Part shown: positions 1 to 8,530 of the stretch, in pieces
How the letters are laid out: every line of letters begins with the position of its first letter
How positions within the stretch are numbered: position 1 is the first letter of the stretch
From: Pirellulaceae bacterium
Lineage (GTDB): Bacteria > Planctomycetota > Planctomycetia > Pirellulales > Pirellulaceae
Direction of reading: 5' to 3'
NCBI GenBank assembly: GCA_024102795.1
Contig: JAGFJK010000283.1
Span: 1-48,645, forward strand
DNA length: 48,645 bases
Made by a program: the position numbers and the translations under genes
The notes under the pieces: model-generated
What the model saw: only the letters and a program-made list of their open reading frames with translations
The model's database searches: none
What the model was told of the DNA's origin: nothing

Positions 1-104
1 GCGACGTGCCCTGGATCCACCGCTGGTAACACTGGCATAGAGGAGAGGCACCGGTACTTCTTCCCTCAGACGACGCTCCATCAAATAGCGTGATTGAACC
101 ACCA

Positions 105-2621
105 TCAATTAGCGTGCGTGCTCTCAGGCTCGCCGAAAATCACGAACAGGTTGCCCTGGCCGGTGTTTTTGAGCGTGTCGGCCATGTGCAGGTCGGCGTT
201 CATGCGGGCCTTGAGCACCGGGATGCGGCCCAGCTTGTCGAAGTCCGACGAACGGGCGTCGTAGTTGAAGGCGCAAGCGATCAGCACGTCAAAGCCCGCG
301 TCGCCCGCTTCGCGCGCGGCGGCCACCAGGTCGGGGCGCGAGACCGTGCCGAACTCCGGGCCAATGAAAATGCCGGCCCGCCGCTCGGTCCCCGACTCCG
401 GATCGCCCTCCACGTAACGTCCCTCGGCACAAACAAAGTTCCCCGGCCAACCGGCGATGGAGGTGAATGAGATCTTGTCCTCTTTGTGAGCCTGCTGGAC
501 GCCGGAGGTTTTCAGGTTCTCCAGGATCACCTGGGCGAAGTCGGCGTGTTCGCGGTTTCGCGATTCGGGCGATGCGGCGGCCGAGCGGCGACGGTCGACC
601 AGTTCGTCATTCTCGTCCACGGCCAGCGAGCGGTGCGGCGAGAGACTTTCCACGGTGAACGGCCCGGCCACGCGGACCTTGGATTTGTCCTCGTAGGGCT
701 TGTCGTACAGGTACTCGAATTCGGCCTTGGCCGCGATCGAAGCGTCGATTTCCCTTTGGCGGGCGATGCGGGCCTCCCACCACTGCGAGTGCAGATCCTT
801 CGCCTTCTTCGGCCACTTGCCGTCCGCCTCGCGGGGAATCTCCCATTCCTCCCAGGACTGCTTCACCGCCTGATTGAGCTGCTCGCGCAGCGGCTCGAGT
901 GTCTGCTGCCACTTGTCCCAGATCACGTCAATCTCGGCGTTGTTGGCGACTGACTTGAGCGTGATGTGCGGAACCCGCTCGTAGACAAAGCCGTGGCGGA
1001 TGTTGCCGTGAGTGGGAGCGTCCGAGGGCGCTGTGAGAGTGACCTCCGCTTCCTTGCGTTGGCCCTCGCGGCTATCGGCCAGCAGGTAATACGGATAGCG
1101 GGCACCCATGATCCGAGCCCGCGCCAAGGCAAGGGCCACTCGCGACGTGTCAATCGTGATCCACCGACGGCCCCACTGCTCGGCGACGTATGGTGTCGTG
1201 CCAGAGCCACAGGTTGGGTCGAGGACGAGGTCGCCGGGGTCGGTGGACATTGAGATGCAACGTTGAATCAATGTTGTCGGGGTCTGTACTACGTAGACTT
1301 TTGGGTCGGAGCGACTTTGAATACCGCCAATGTCCTCCCAAAAGTTGTTGTCGGCTAGCGCGGAGAAGTCGTCGAGAAAGCGGACGTAACTCAGAGTGTT
1401 ACCGGTTCTCTCGACGCGGTGAGCTTTGAGAAGTCGCTGCATTCCTTCCTGATTAGTCTTCCATCTCACCCTCAATGAGGGCTCGATTTCACGACCTTCA
1501 ATACCAACGGCAAACCATGACGCTGCGCCCTCGCCCTTGTCGCGACCAACGCTTTGGCTTGTAAGGTTGTCTTGTCGATACACCCGCGCCTTTGGCGGGA
1601 CAGGCTCAAGTCCCGATCGCTCACTTCTTGAAAGCGGACGGACAGTAAGGTCGGCGAATCGTAGGCGGCTGTATTTCTCGGCGCCCGACTGCCCAACCGC
1701 CTTCACCCGCAGTGGAACTCGAAACTTCATTGCATCCTTACTTTTTGCATACCAGACGACGAAGTCAGTCACGCCTGACAAATAGGCACCGGTTGATCCA
1801 CCGGACGTTTTCGTCGAAATCTGACTGATGAAGTTGCTTTCACCGAACACTTCATCCAACAAAGCACGCACGCGATGAACGTTTTCATCACCAATCTGAA
1901 CGAAGATCGAACCTGACTCGGAAAGCAGATCCCTGGCAACTGCAAGTCGATCACGCAGATACGTCAGATACGAGTGAATCCCATCCCGCCACGTATCGCG
2001 AAACGCCTTCACCTGTTCCGGTTCTCGTGTGATGTGATCGACGTTGCCGTCCTTCACATCCCGATTGGTCGTCGACCACTGGAAATTGCTGTTGAACTTG
2101 ATCCCGTACGGCGGGTCGATGTAAATGCACTGCACCTGCCCCCGCAGCCCTTCGCGCTCGGCTAGCGACGCCATCACCTGCAGGCTGTCGCCGAGGATCA
2201 TGCGGTTGGTCCAGTTCGCGTCGTGCTGGTAAAAGTCGGTGACGCGGGCCTCGTCCGGCAGGCCGTTGAAATCGGCGAACAGATCCAGTTGGCGATCCTT
2301 GCCCGCCTGCTCCTGCCGCTGGCTCACGCGCAGCAGGTCGTCGATCAGCACCTTGGGATGGACCTTCTCCTGGATGTACAGAGGCGGAGCGTGTACGACC
2401 AGTTCGGACCAGTCCTGTTCGTCCTTGCCCCGCCAGACCAACTGCGGATCGAGGTCGCGGTTCCGCCGCTGGTAGGCCATTCGGATGGGCGACTTCACCT
2501 CGTCCGTGACCACCGACTCCAGCTCGGCCGTCGGAATGTTGGTCCGCTTGGATTCGTCGTGCGTCAGCGTCTCGATGGACTTTTTCCCAACGCTCTTATG
2601 GCTGGCTTTCTTCTTCGCCAT
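105..2621 (-). CDS. Site-specific DNA methyltransferase of a restriction-modification system (beta class)
   Basis: This protein should transfer a methyl group from SAM to an amino group of adenine or cytosine in DNA and so protect the host from the helicase-nuclease encoded upstream. Counting from the chosen ATG, the catalytic motif DPPY lies at residues 169-172 and the SAM-binding motif DPTCGSGT at 468-475. Catalytic motif before SAM motif is the beta-class order seen in Type III Mod subunits. A segment of about 300 residues between the two motifs probably holds the target-recognition part. The C-terminal third is unassigned. I chose the ATG at 2621 because AGGAAA lies 7 nt upstream and the Lys-rich start MAKKK follows; an in-frame ATG 9 codons earlier lacks this. 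The gene lies downstream of the nuclease gene, separated by 747 bp of repeat-rich DNA. Methyltransferase class is confident; exact R-M type is not. Confidence 0.88.
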   Translation of the reverse strand: MAKKKASHKSVGKKSIETLTHDESKRTNIPTAELESVVTDEVKSPIRMAYQRRNRDLDPQLVWRGKDEQDWSELVVHAPPLYIQEKVHPKVLIDDLLRVSQRQEQAGKDRQLDLFADFNGLPDEARVTDFYQHDANWTNRMILGDSLQVMASLAEREGLRGQVQCIYIDPPYGIKFNSNFQWSTTNRDVKDGNVDHITREPEQVKAFRDTWRDGIHSYLTYLRDRLAVARDLLSESGSIFVQIGDENVHRVRALLDEVFGESNFISQISTKTSGGSTGAYLSGVTDFVVWYAKSKDAMKFRVPLRVKAVGQSGAEKYSRLRFADLTVRPLSRSERSGLEPVPPKARVYRQDNLTSQSVGRDKGEGAASWFAVGIEGREIEPSLRVRWKTNQEGMQRLLKAHRVERTGNTLSYVRFLDDFSALADNNFWEDIGGIQSRSDPKVYVVQTPTTLIQRCISMSTDPGDLVLDPTCGSGTTPYVAEQWGRRWITIDTSRVALALARARIMGARYPYYLLADSREGQRKEAEVTLTAPSDAPTHGNIRHGFVYERVPHITLKSVANNAEIDVIWDKWQQTLEPLREQLNQAVKQSWEEWEIPREADGKWPKKAKDLHSQWWEARIARQREIDASIAAKAEFEYLYDKPYEDKSKVRVAGPFTVESLSPHRSLAVDENDELVDRRRSAAASPESRNREHADFAQVILENLKTSGVQQAHKEDKISFTSIAGWPGNFVCAEGRYVEGDPESGTERRAGIFIGPEFGTVSRPDLVAAAREAGDAGFDVLIACAFNYDARSSDFDKLGRIPVLKARMNADLHMADTLKNTGQGNLFVIFGEPESTHAN

Positions 2622-2790
2622 GCTGTTTCCTAGCTCGGTCAGCGCCACGCTGGACGCAAATCGTTCAAGTTCTTGGGCCGCCGTGTCGGTTTTGAAAGAA
2701 CTCAGTGACTTAAGTACTCAAGAGCTGCGCGACCTCGAACCGGGGAAGACAGAAGACGCAAATAGCCAAGCTACGTGCCTCCATGACAAC

Positions 2791-2838
2791 TGGCTTTGGC
2801 TCCCTCCCCGGAAGGAGGTCGTGCGGCTTTTAAGTCTT
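2791..2838 (+). repeat. Dispersed repeat family A, copy 1
   Basis: The sequence pairs TTTGGCTCCCTCCCCGG with AGGTCGTGCGGCTTTTAAG. The same combination recurs at 6573-6617, at 23383-23460 and inverted around 23805-23885, always in intergenic DNA. The function is unknown. Confidence 0.7.
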
Positions 2839-2864
2839 TAGTTATTCATAAGTTGTGAGAATCT

Positions 2865-3174
2865 GGCTCCCCTCTCCCCCAAACTTGTTTGGGGGAGAGG
2901 GGTTGGGGGTGAGGGGGCAAGAGGATGCGTGGGCGATCGCGTTCAACTCGACGCAAGCCACTTGAGCCTGAGGCCATCGAGTTCGCGCGTGAGCAACCCA
3001 GCCAGAACCCAGTGGAAGAAGGAGTATGTTGGGCTGCAGATCGTGGATTAGGAGGTATTGCCGATCTGGCCGGTGTAAGTCGCCGGATCGACATCATGGT
3101 GGACGATCGAATAGCGCCGCTCAGCCCCCTCACCCCCAGCCCCTCTCCCCCAGCAAGCTGGGGGAGAGGGGAGC
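2865..3174. repeat. Pair of inverted C-rich hairpin repeats (arms 2865-2918 and 3124-3174)
   Basis: Each arm is itself a hairpin, CCCCTCTCCCCC facing GGGGGAGAGGGG across a short loop, followed by a TGGGGGTGAGGG tail. The second arm is the reverse complement of the first except in the loop and a few bases. The arms enclose about 205 bp without an intact gene. This looks like a multi-copy genomic repeat; its placement inside an R-M locus suggests it arrived by insertion, which is inference. Confidence 0.8.
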
Positions 3175-3368
3175 GGGAAGAATCGTTGGGTGACCGCCGC
3201 ATCCACGCCGACGGATTGGATTCTGTTACGGTGGTCAACTCGATTGATACCTCCAAAGTCTCCGGGTGCTGTCGTTGCAATTCACGGTAAATCTCGTTTC
3301 TAATTCAACACCTGCTCACACGCTTGCTCCAACACTTGCTTGAATGCCAAGTCCGTGGCGATGTCCAG

Positions 3369-6300
3369 CTACGCTCCCGCGCCCGCGAGGCAGCCGTCAA
3401 CGACCCGGTTGAATTCCGCTTCGATTTGGAACACGTCTTTGAACTCGGCGAACGCCCAGCGGCCGAATCGGCCCAGGTTGTTCACCCCCGGCACCCAGTA
3501 AACTTCCATCGTGGTCTTCTTGTCCTTGGCGTCTTCGCCGCGATAGCCCTTGATCTCGACCACCAGGTTCAACGGGTCGTCGTGTCCGTCGTCCACCTGC
3601 ACCACGAAGTCGGGAATGTACTTGCGGACCCGCGATCCCATGCGGTACGGGACTTCCAGCCCCAGGTTGTGGTTCTTGACGTAGGCCAGCACGCGCGGAT
3701 GCGACTCGGCCACTCGGCAGAACTCGCCCTCCCAGTCGCTGTCCAGGATCACCCAGTTGACGTGGCACTTGCGGGCATCGGTTTCCCAGCGGTCCCGTTT
3801 CGAGGTGTTGAAGTTGACGTGGATCGTCGAACCCTCCGGGTTGTAGGCGTCCAGCACCGCCTTGATCGGCCGGTCGCCCATCAGCGTGCGGGTGATGGCC
3901 GCGGTAATCCGTTCGCAAGCCATGTCCGCCAGTTCCTGGTACATCAGTTGAGCGGGGAACGTGCCGCCCCTGCACCGCAGGCACTGGTCCATCCACTGGC
4001 GCGTGATACGTTTCAGCTTTCCGAACAGGTGCAGCTCCGGCTCGTCGCCTGGGTCGCGGTACCTGGTGTACAACAGCCGCCTGGTCAGATGGTACAGGAT
4101 TGTGGGCAGCCGCATCTGGTCCAGGTGTTCCAGCCGCAGGTCGATGCCTTCGCCGATGATGCCCTGGTTGCGAGTGACCGTGGGCCCGACCAACGCGGGC
4201 GTCAGTTCCAGCACCGAGTCCTCGTTAAACTCGGCCGTCAGTTGCTCCTCGGGCAGTTCCACGCGGTAGCCTTCCACTCGCGGGAAGCGGATCTCGAGCG
4301 CGTCCCGTTCGCGGACCGCTCGGACGTGGATCGTTTCGCGCGGCCGTTGGACTGGCGCGACCACCGGCTTGGCGGTGAAATCGAAGGGGATGCCGAGCAC
4401 GTCGGCGTACTCGACGTTGAACTTCCCCTCCTCGTTCAAATCGTAGGACTGCCGCCGCAGGGCCCGGCCGACGACCTGCTCGCACAACAGTTGCGTGCCG
4501 AAGGCGCGGACGCCCAGCACGTGCGTCACCGTGTTGGCATCCCAGCCCTCGGTGAGCATCGAGACGGACACCACGCAGCGGATCGACTCGCCCAGCCGGT
4601 CCCTCTTGCCGACCGTGTTCATCACCTCGCGCAGCAGCGTGGCGTCGTCGATCTTGTCGGCCGCTCGGACATCCCCCGTGCGCTCGATGATCTCCCGGCG
4701 GAACCGCTCAATTTCATCCGCCGCCATCTCCCGGAAGTCCTTGTCCAGCGCGTCGCCCGATTCCAGTTGCTCGCTGTCAATCAGCAGCGTCCGGGGCCGG
4801 GCGAGCCGATTGCCGTCGTCGTCGAAATTACGGAACAGCTCCAGCCGGCCGTTTTCGAACGACTGTGACCCATCCGGGTTCTGTCGGTGAAAGCCGGAAA
4901 TGTAATCGTACACCAGCTTGGACGTGGACGTGTTGTTGCAGACCACGATGAAACAGGGTGGCGGCGTGATACCCTCCTGCCGCCACAGCTGGAAGGTCTG
5001 TTCGTAGTGGCCGTACAGTGCTTCCAGGGCCGTTTGCAGCTCCACCGGGATGCTCAGGGGGTCGAGCGACGCCGCCTGGCCTCGCCCCTTCTTCGGCATG
5101 CGGGTGCGGATGTTCTCCCACAGTACGCGGAACCGAGGCATGTCGTCGCCGGGGATGTTGTCCGCCACCGGCACTCGCGGCAATTTGACAATGCCGCACT
5201 CGATGGCGTCCATCAGCGAGAAGTCAGTCATCGTCCAGGGGAACAGCGTTCCTTCGGCATAGCCGGAACCTCGCAGGAAGAACGGCGTGGCCGAGAGGTC
5301 AAAGACGCGGGTCACGCCCAGCTTGCGGCTGACCGCCTCGATGCCGGAGATCCACAGCCGGGCCGCTTCGTTGTTCTGCTGGGCTTCCTTGCGGTCGTCG
5401 CCCTTTAGCTCCGCCTCCTCGTGGGTGCCCGGCTTTTCCCGGTAGCAGTGGTGGGCCTCGTCATTCAGCACCACGATATTCTTCATGCCCATCAGGTCGG
5501 GCATGACCCGCTGGATCATCTGGCCTTCGGTCTCGAGCGTCTGGAGCGGAGCGCCGCGACCCTGCAGAAGCGCCCGGCCACCAGAGGAAAGCTCCATCCG
5601 TTCACGGAGCTTGAAGGCGTGATAGTTGGTGATCACGATCTTCGCCCGTTCCAGGTCGCCCACCATGTCGTTGGGGACCAGTTGGCGGCTGGCGTAGTAG
5701 CTGTCCGGGTCGTTGGGCAGCAGTACCCGCAGGCGATCGCGGATCGTGATGCCGGGCGTAACGACCAGGAAGCCGCGGGAGAACCGCTTGCTGCCGGGTC
5801 GACGCACGGCGTTGACCGTCTGCCAGACGATGATCATGGCCATGACGGTGGTCTTGCCGGCGCCGGTGGCCAGTTTCAGCGCCAGCCGCAGCAGGCCGGG
5901 ATTGGCCGAGTCGTTGGCGCTTTCCAGGTAGTCGTAGAATCGCTGCCCCGGCTTGCCCAGCTTGGGAGCGACCTCGGACAGGTAAATGGCTGTCTCGACG
6001 GCCTCGATCTGGCAGAAGAACGGCCGGATGCCCTGGAAATCGTGGTGCCGCCAGTGTTGCAGCAGACGGGCCGTTTCGGGCGTAACCTTCCAATCGCTGG
6101 GGTTCGGCCAGGTCCGCCAATCGTCCACCAGCCGGCGGACCTCGTTGATGATCGGCGTGGGATCGTATTGCTGCTCGGCGGTCGATACGCCGGTGTCGTC
6201 CTGGAAGTGCAGTTCCCGCTGGGTTTCAGCCCGCTTCTTCCGCTTCTTCGGTTTGGGGATAGGCGTGATGAATTCGGCGATCCGGCGGGATTCGATGATG

Positions 6301-6398
6301 CGGTTCGTCGGTTGGCCGGTGGCGTCCAGCTCCCAATGGCGGCTGGGATATTCGTAGGGGGAGTTGAGGATGGGGTGTTCGAAGAACGACTCGGGCAT
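3369..6398 (-). CDS. DEAD/DEAH-box helicase-nuclease, restriction subunit (Type III Res-like)
   Basis: This 1009-residue protein is the DNA-translocating and cutting partner of the methyltransferase downstream. The superfamily 2 helicase motifs are clear: Walker A ATGAGKT at about 177-183, DEAH at 313-316, SAT at 369-371, and a later helicase motif reading VVGRALRR. At the C-terminus a PD-(D/E)xK nuclease core can be seen, with PD at 929-930 and EIK at 948-950. The start ATG at 6398 has GAGG about 8 nt upstream. The order restriction gene then methylase gene is the reverse of classical Type III mod-res operons, and the two are separated by repeat DNA. It resembles the large stand-alone Res proteins often annotated as BPTD_3080-family restriction endonucleases; that family name is my inference. 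No frameshift or missing key residue was seen. Confidence 0.9.
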   Translation of the reverse strand: MPESFFEHPILNSPYEYPSRHWELDATGQPTNRIIESRRIAEFITPIPKPKKRKKRAETQRELHFQDDTGVSTAEQQYDPTPIINEVRRLVDDWRTWPNPSDWKVTPETARLLQHWRHHDFQGIRPFFCQIEAVETAIYLSEVAPKLGKPGQRFYDYLESANDSANPGLLRLALKLATGAGKTTVMAMIIVWQTVNAVRRPGSKRFSRGFLVVTPGITIRDRLRVLLPNDPDSYYASRQLVPNDMVGDLERAKIVITNYHAFKLRERMELSSGGRALLQGRGAPLQTLETEGQMIQRVMPDLMGMKNIVVLNDEAHHCYREKPGTHEEAELKGDDRKEAQQNNEAARLWISGIEAVSRKLGVTRVFDLSATPFFLRGSGYAEGTLFPWTMTDFSLMDAIECGIVKLPRVPVADNIPGDDMPRFRVLWENIRTRMPKKGRGQAASLDPLSIPVELQTALEALYGHYEQTFQLWRQEGITPPPCFIVVCNNTSTSKLVYDYISGFHRQNPDGSQSFENGRLELFRNFDDDGNRLARPRTLLIDSEQLESGDALDKDFREMAADEIERFRREIIERTGDVRAADKIDDATLLREVMNTVGKRDRLGESIRCVVSVSMLTEGWDANTVTHVLGVRAFGTQLLCEQVVGRALRRQSYDLNEEGKFNVEYADVLGIPFDFTAKPVVAPVQRPRETIHVRAVRERDALEIRFPRVEGYRVELPEEQLTAEFNEDSVLELTPALVGPTVTRNQGIIGEGIDLRLEHLDQMRLPTILYHLTRRLLYTRYRDPGDEPELHLFGKLKRITRQWMDQCLRCRGGTFPAQLMYQELADMACERITAAITRTLMGDRPIKAVLDAYNPEGSTIHVNFNTSKRDRWETDARKCHVNWVILDSDWEGEFCRVAESHPRVLAYVKNHNLGLEVPYRMGSRVRKYIPDFVVQVDDGHDDPLNLVVEIKGYRGEDAKDKKTTMEVYWVPGVNNLGRFGRWAFAEFKDVFQIEAEFNRVVDGCLAGAGA

Positions 6399-6572
6399 GG
6401 TCAGCCTCGTGCCGACGGACGGCTATTCTGGCAGTCAGACAGGGGGCATTGTATCCCCTGCAAGACCAGCAGGATACTGTGGGAAGGACAGCAAGGCTAG
6501 TCGCAAGTGACGGCGGCCGAGATGTGGCTGCCGGCGGGCAAGATGTGGGTATTGAAACAGCGTCTACGTGGC

Positions 6573-6617
6573 AGTTGGCTGCCTCTCCGTTTCGAGGTCG
6601 TGCGGCTTTCGGTTGTC
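6573..6617 (+). repeat. Dispersed repeat family A, copy 2
   Basis: The sequence reads GTTGGCTGCCTCTCCG followed by TTCGAGGTCGTGCGGCTTTC. It matches copies near 2791 and 23383. It lies just upstream of the helicase-nuclease gene, so together with copy 1 it brackets that gene. Confidence 0.6.
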
Positions 6618-6650
6618 GCTAAGCCGACCGGAAAATCAACCTCGGTGACG

Positions 6651-7160
6651 TCAGGAGCGGAGACCCCGAAACTTCAGGGCGTAGAAGCCGTCGAAGACGG
6701 GCGCACCTCCGATCTCCATGATCCCAATGTGACGAAACAGGGCGAAGTCATGGATGTTCCGCGAATTGTACGGCGAATCCAGTTCTCCACAGGGTGATTC
6801 GAGGATGACTCGCAACTGGAACGACTGTTGGCGTTGGTAATCCATTCGGATGTCTTTCACCTCCATGCCTTGGATGATCCGCCATACCATCAACAGCATT
6901 GCTGGCGTCCGAGTTCCACCGAGAGACTGAAAGAATCCTCGTACACGAAGCGGATTGCGTTGGTATTCGTGTACCAAAGCCGCCTCAGAAAGGTTTGGGG
7001 CACTATCGCCGAGTCGCACCCGCGCTTTTTGCTGGACTGCAGCAAGGGTCTGAAAAATGCGTTCCATTGCGGCTTCCGGTGGAGCAAACGATTCGATCAA
7101 CCACCCTTCGCCAGCATGCCGGATGGCCTCTTCGAGCGTGGTTGGGGATGCTGTGCTCAT
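6651..7160 (-). CDS. Conserved-looking protein of unknown function (169 aa)
   Basis: I do not recognise this protein. It is soluble, with no signal peptide or membrane segment. The N-terminal 70 residues look helical; a later stretch contains WRIIQGM and then alternating strand-like segments ending FDGFYALKFRGLRS. It is read toward the restriction genes, about 250 bp upstream of the helicase-nuclease gene on the same strand, so it could belong with that system. Its ATG (7158-7160) overlaps the ATG of the next gene on the opposite strand within a single CATG. Such an overlap is unusual and leaves no separate promoter space, so one of the two starts may be wrong; an internal ATG at residue 32 is an alternative here. 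Codon usage is less GC-biased than in the core genes. Confidence 0.55.
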   Translation of the reverse strand: MSTASPTTLEEAIRHAGEGWLIESFAPPEAAMERIFQTLAAVQQKARVRLGDSAPNLSEAALVHEYQRNPLRVRGFFQSLGGTRTPAMLLMVWRIIQGMEVKDIRMDYQRQQSFQLRVILESPCGELDSPYNSRNIHDFALFRHIGIMEIGGAPVFDGFYALKFRGLRS

Positions 7161-7779
7161 GCCGCCCCCGATTCCGCCGGGACGTACAGCGTGGCCTGCA
7201 CTTGCCGTGGAACCGCCCGCCGCTCAAGTCCGCGAACTGGAGGCTGAGGTTCGGAGGCTGCGAGCGGAAAACGCTCGCCTCAAGGAGCTGCTGGCGGAAC
7301 ACGGCATCGAACCAGGCCAGGGCTACCAGTCCATCGTAGAGATACTGGACGAGATGCCGGCCGAGTTGAAGAATCCCAAGTCTTGGGACAAGTTCACGAT
7401 CGACGCAGTCCACAAGTGGCTGGCAGATCATCCTGTCGGAGAACCTTTCGAAGCGACGCTCGGGGTGGCGTTGGTTCAGGGCGGAAAGAATCCGACCGCC
7501 GCCTCCAGCCAGACAATCGGCTGGATGGTCAGCATTTCCCCGATCAAGAAGGACTACAAGTTTCGCGGCGTGGCGTTCACGCAGTCCGTCGGTGGAAACT
7601 GGCCTTTGCCGCTGCGTTTGTACGGCGACGCCGAATTCGCCCGTAGCCACGAGCAACTGAGGGCTGGGCAGAGATTCACGGTCAAGGGCCGGTCCATTCA
7701 CCTCGGTCGAGAAGACCGGGGGCGACGCGATGTCCATGTCGGGCCCAGCGACATCAGCGTGGAGATCCTGGGCCGATGA
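7159..7779 (+). CDS. Coiled-coil protein of unknown function (206 aa)
   Basis: I do not recognise the family. A proline-rich leader of about 20 residues is followed by a clear leucine-zipper-like coiled coil at about residues 18-45 (VRELEAEVRRLRAENARLKE). After a linker comes a domain of about 140 residues rich in predicted beta strands, including FRGVAFTQSVGGNWPLPLRLYG and a final RFTVKGRSIHLGRED region. The coiled coil suggests a dimer or a partner-binding protein. The ATG at 7159 overlaps the ATG of the opposite gene by two bases; a GTG at 7207 just before the coiled coil is an alternative start. It sits between the restriction system and tRNA-Arg, so an accessory or defence-linked role is possible but unproven. 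Confidence 0.5.
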   Translation: MPPPIPPGRTAWPALAVEPPAAQVRELEAEVRRLRAENARLKELLAEHGIEPGQGYQSIVEILDEMPAELKNPKSWDKFTIDAVHKWLADHPVGEPFEATLGVALVQGGKNPTAASSQTIGWMVSISPIKKDYKFRGVAFTQSVGGNWPLPLRLYGDAEFARSHEQLRAGQRFTVKGRSIHLGREDRGRRDVHVGPSDISVEILGR

Positions 7780-8188
7780 CCGTGGTGGTTCCGCGTTGGC
7801 AGGAGTTGCTGCGGTGCCTGACGCCCAGATCCACCTCCAGGTCCCCAGTTTGCAACGTGGCGTAAACCATTCGCACCACACGGGTGTGGAACACGTGTTT
7901 GCACGTAGCCCGCGACTAGGAATAATGGATCGAACCCGGCAACCGCTGGGTATTCACAGCGAGCCACGATGCGACCGTCCGGGAATGGAGTGTGACGACC
8001 GTCCGGGAATTACGGCGATTTGAGGGACTTTCGCAGCGGATTCTCGGTATGGCCAACTCCCCGGATAGCCGGCGATTCCTCGGCGGCAGCACAGACCGGA
8101 CGGTGCAACTCTGGGACGCCGGCACCGACAGCGGCAGCGGCAGCGGCAGGCAGTTCTCTTGTTCTCGACTCCACACGGTCAACACAAG
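7780..8188. other. Gene-poor stretch holding a WD40 remnant
   Basis: No intact gene is seen. The left half contains palindromic words such as CACACGGGTGTG and ACACGTGT near 7878-7896. The right half holds a single decayed WD40 repeat followed by a short (GGCAGC)n run at about 8125-8150. It lies between the unknown coiled-coil gene and the 3' end of tRNA-Arg. Confidence 0.6.
8013..8120 (+). pseudogene. WD40-repeat gene fragment
   Basis: The translated stretch carries the hallmarks of one WD40 repeat, with SPDSRRFLGGSTDRTVQLWD in the expected register. Only about 36 residues remain, there is no start or further repeat in any frame nearby, and the normally conserved GH is GL. Large WD40 proteins are common in planctomycetes, so this is best read as a leftover of a deleted or rearranged gene. 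Confidence 0.65.
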
Positions 8189-8262
8189 TACGCCCGAGAG
8201 GACTCGAACCTCTAACCCTCGGTTCCGAAGACCGATGCTCTGTCCAATTGAGCTACGGGCGC
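8189..8262 (-). tRNA. tRNA-Arg (anticodon TCG)
   Basis: The reverse complement folds into a full 74-nt cloverleaf. The acceptor stem is GCGCCCG with CGGGCGT (first pair G-U), the D arm GCTC/GAGC, the anticodon stem TCGGT/ACCGA with loop CTTCGGA, and the T arm AGAGG-TTCGAGT-CCTCT. The discriminator base is A and CCA is not encoded. The anticodon TCG reads CGN arginine codons. Its 3' end faces the restriction-system region, the arrangement expected if an island integrated at this tRNA, although no integrase is visible. Confidence 0.97.
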
Positions 8263-8399
8263 TTACCTGACCGCCATGCGCCGCGGGGGACGCAACGACC
8301 AGCAGCAGGGTTGCCGCGAGCAGGCCCCACCACCACCGCCGTCAGCTTACCAGAATCGGCCGCCGCAACAAGTCGCGGCCGCATTCTGAGGGGAAACAC

Positions 8400-8429
8400 T
8401 TGACCCGCCTTTCCCGCGGATGTTATAAG
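8400..8429 (+). promoter_or_regulatory. Sigma-70-like promoter for the FHA gene
   Basis: TTGACC (8400-8405) and TATAAG (8424-8429) are separated by 18 bp and lie about 100 bp before the FHA gene start. No competing gene lies between. This is a motif match only. Confidence 0.45.
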
Positions 8430-8530
8430 CGCCTTATGGTCAAGGCGGTTCGAGCTTCTGCCCCGATCCAGGCCCCTCGCGTTTCCGGGACCTGAGCCGC
8501 CCGCCGCTCTGCCAAGACGCGAGTGCCCAC

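Larger units (their letters stand above)
2622..3368. other. Repeat-rich 747-bp gap between nuclease and methyltransferase genes
   Basis: No convincing gene is seen here. The gap contains one copy of a dispersed repeat (2791-2838) and a pair of inverted C-rich hairpin repeats (2865-2918 and 3124-3174). The roughly 205 bp between the hairpins encode, on the plus strand from 2925, a short stretch reading RKPLEPEAIEFAREQ. This resembles the start of DUF559 endonuclease-like proteins but does not continue as one. It may be a decayed remnant. Confidence 0.6.

Noticed and set aside
3324-4868. Long plus-strand frame of 514 codons opposite the helicase-nuclease gene
   Set aside because: It is antisense to a gene with full helicase and nuclease motifs and is explained by high GC in the third codon position.
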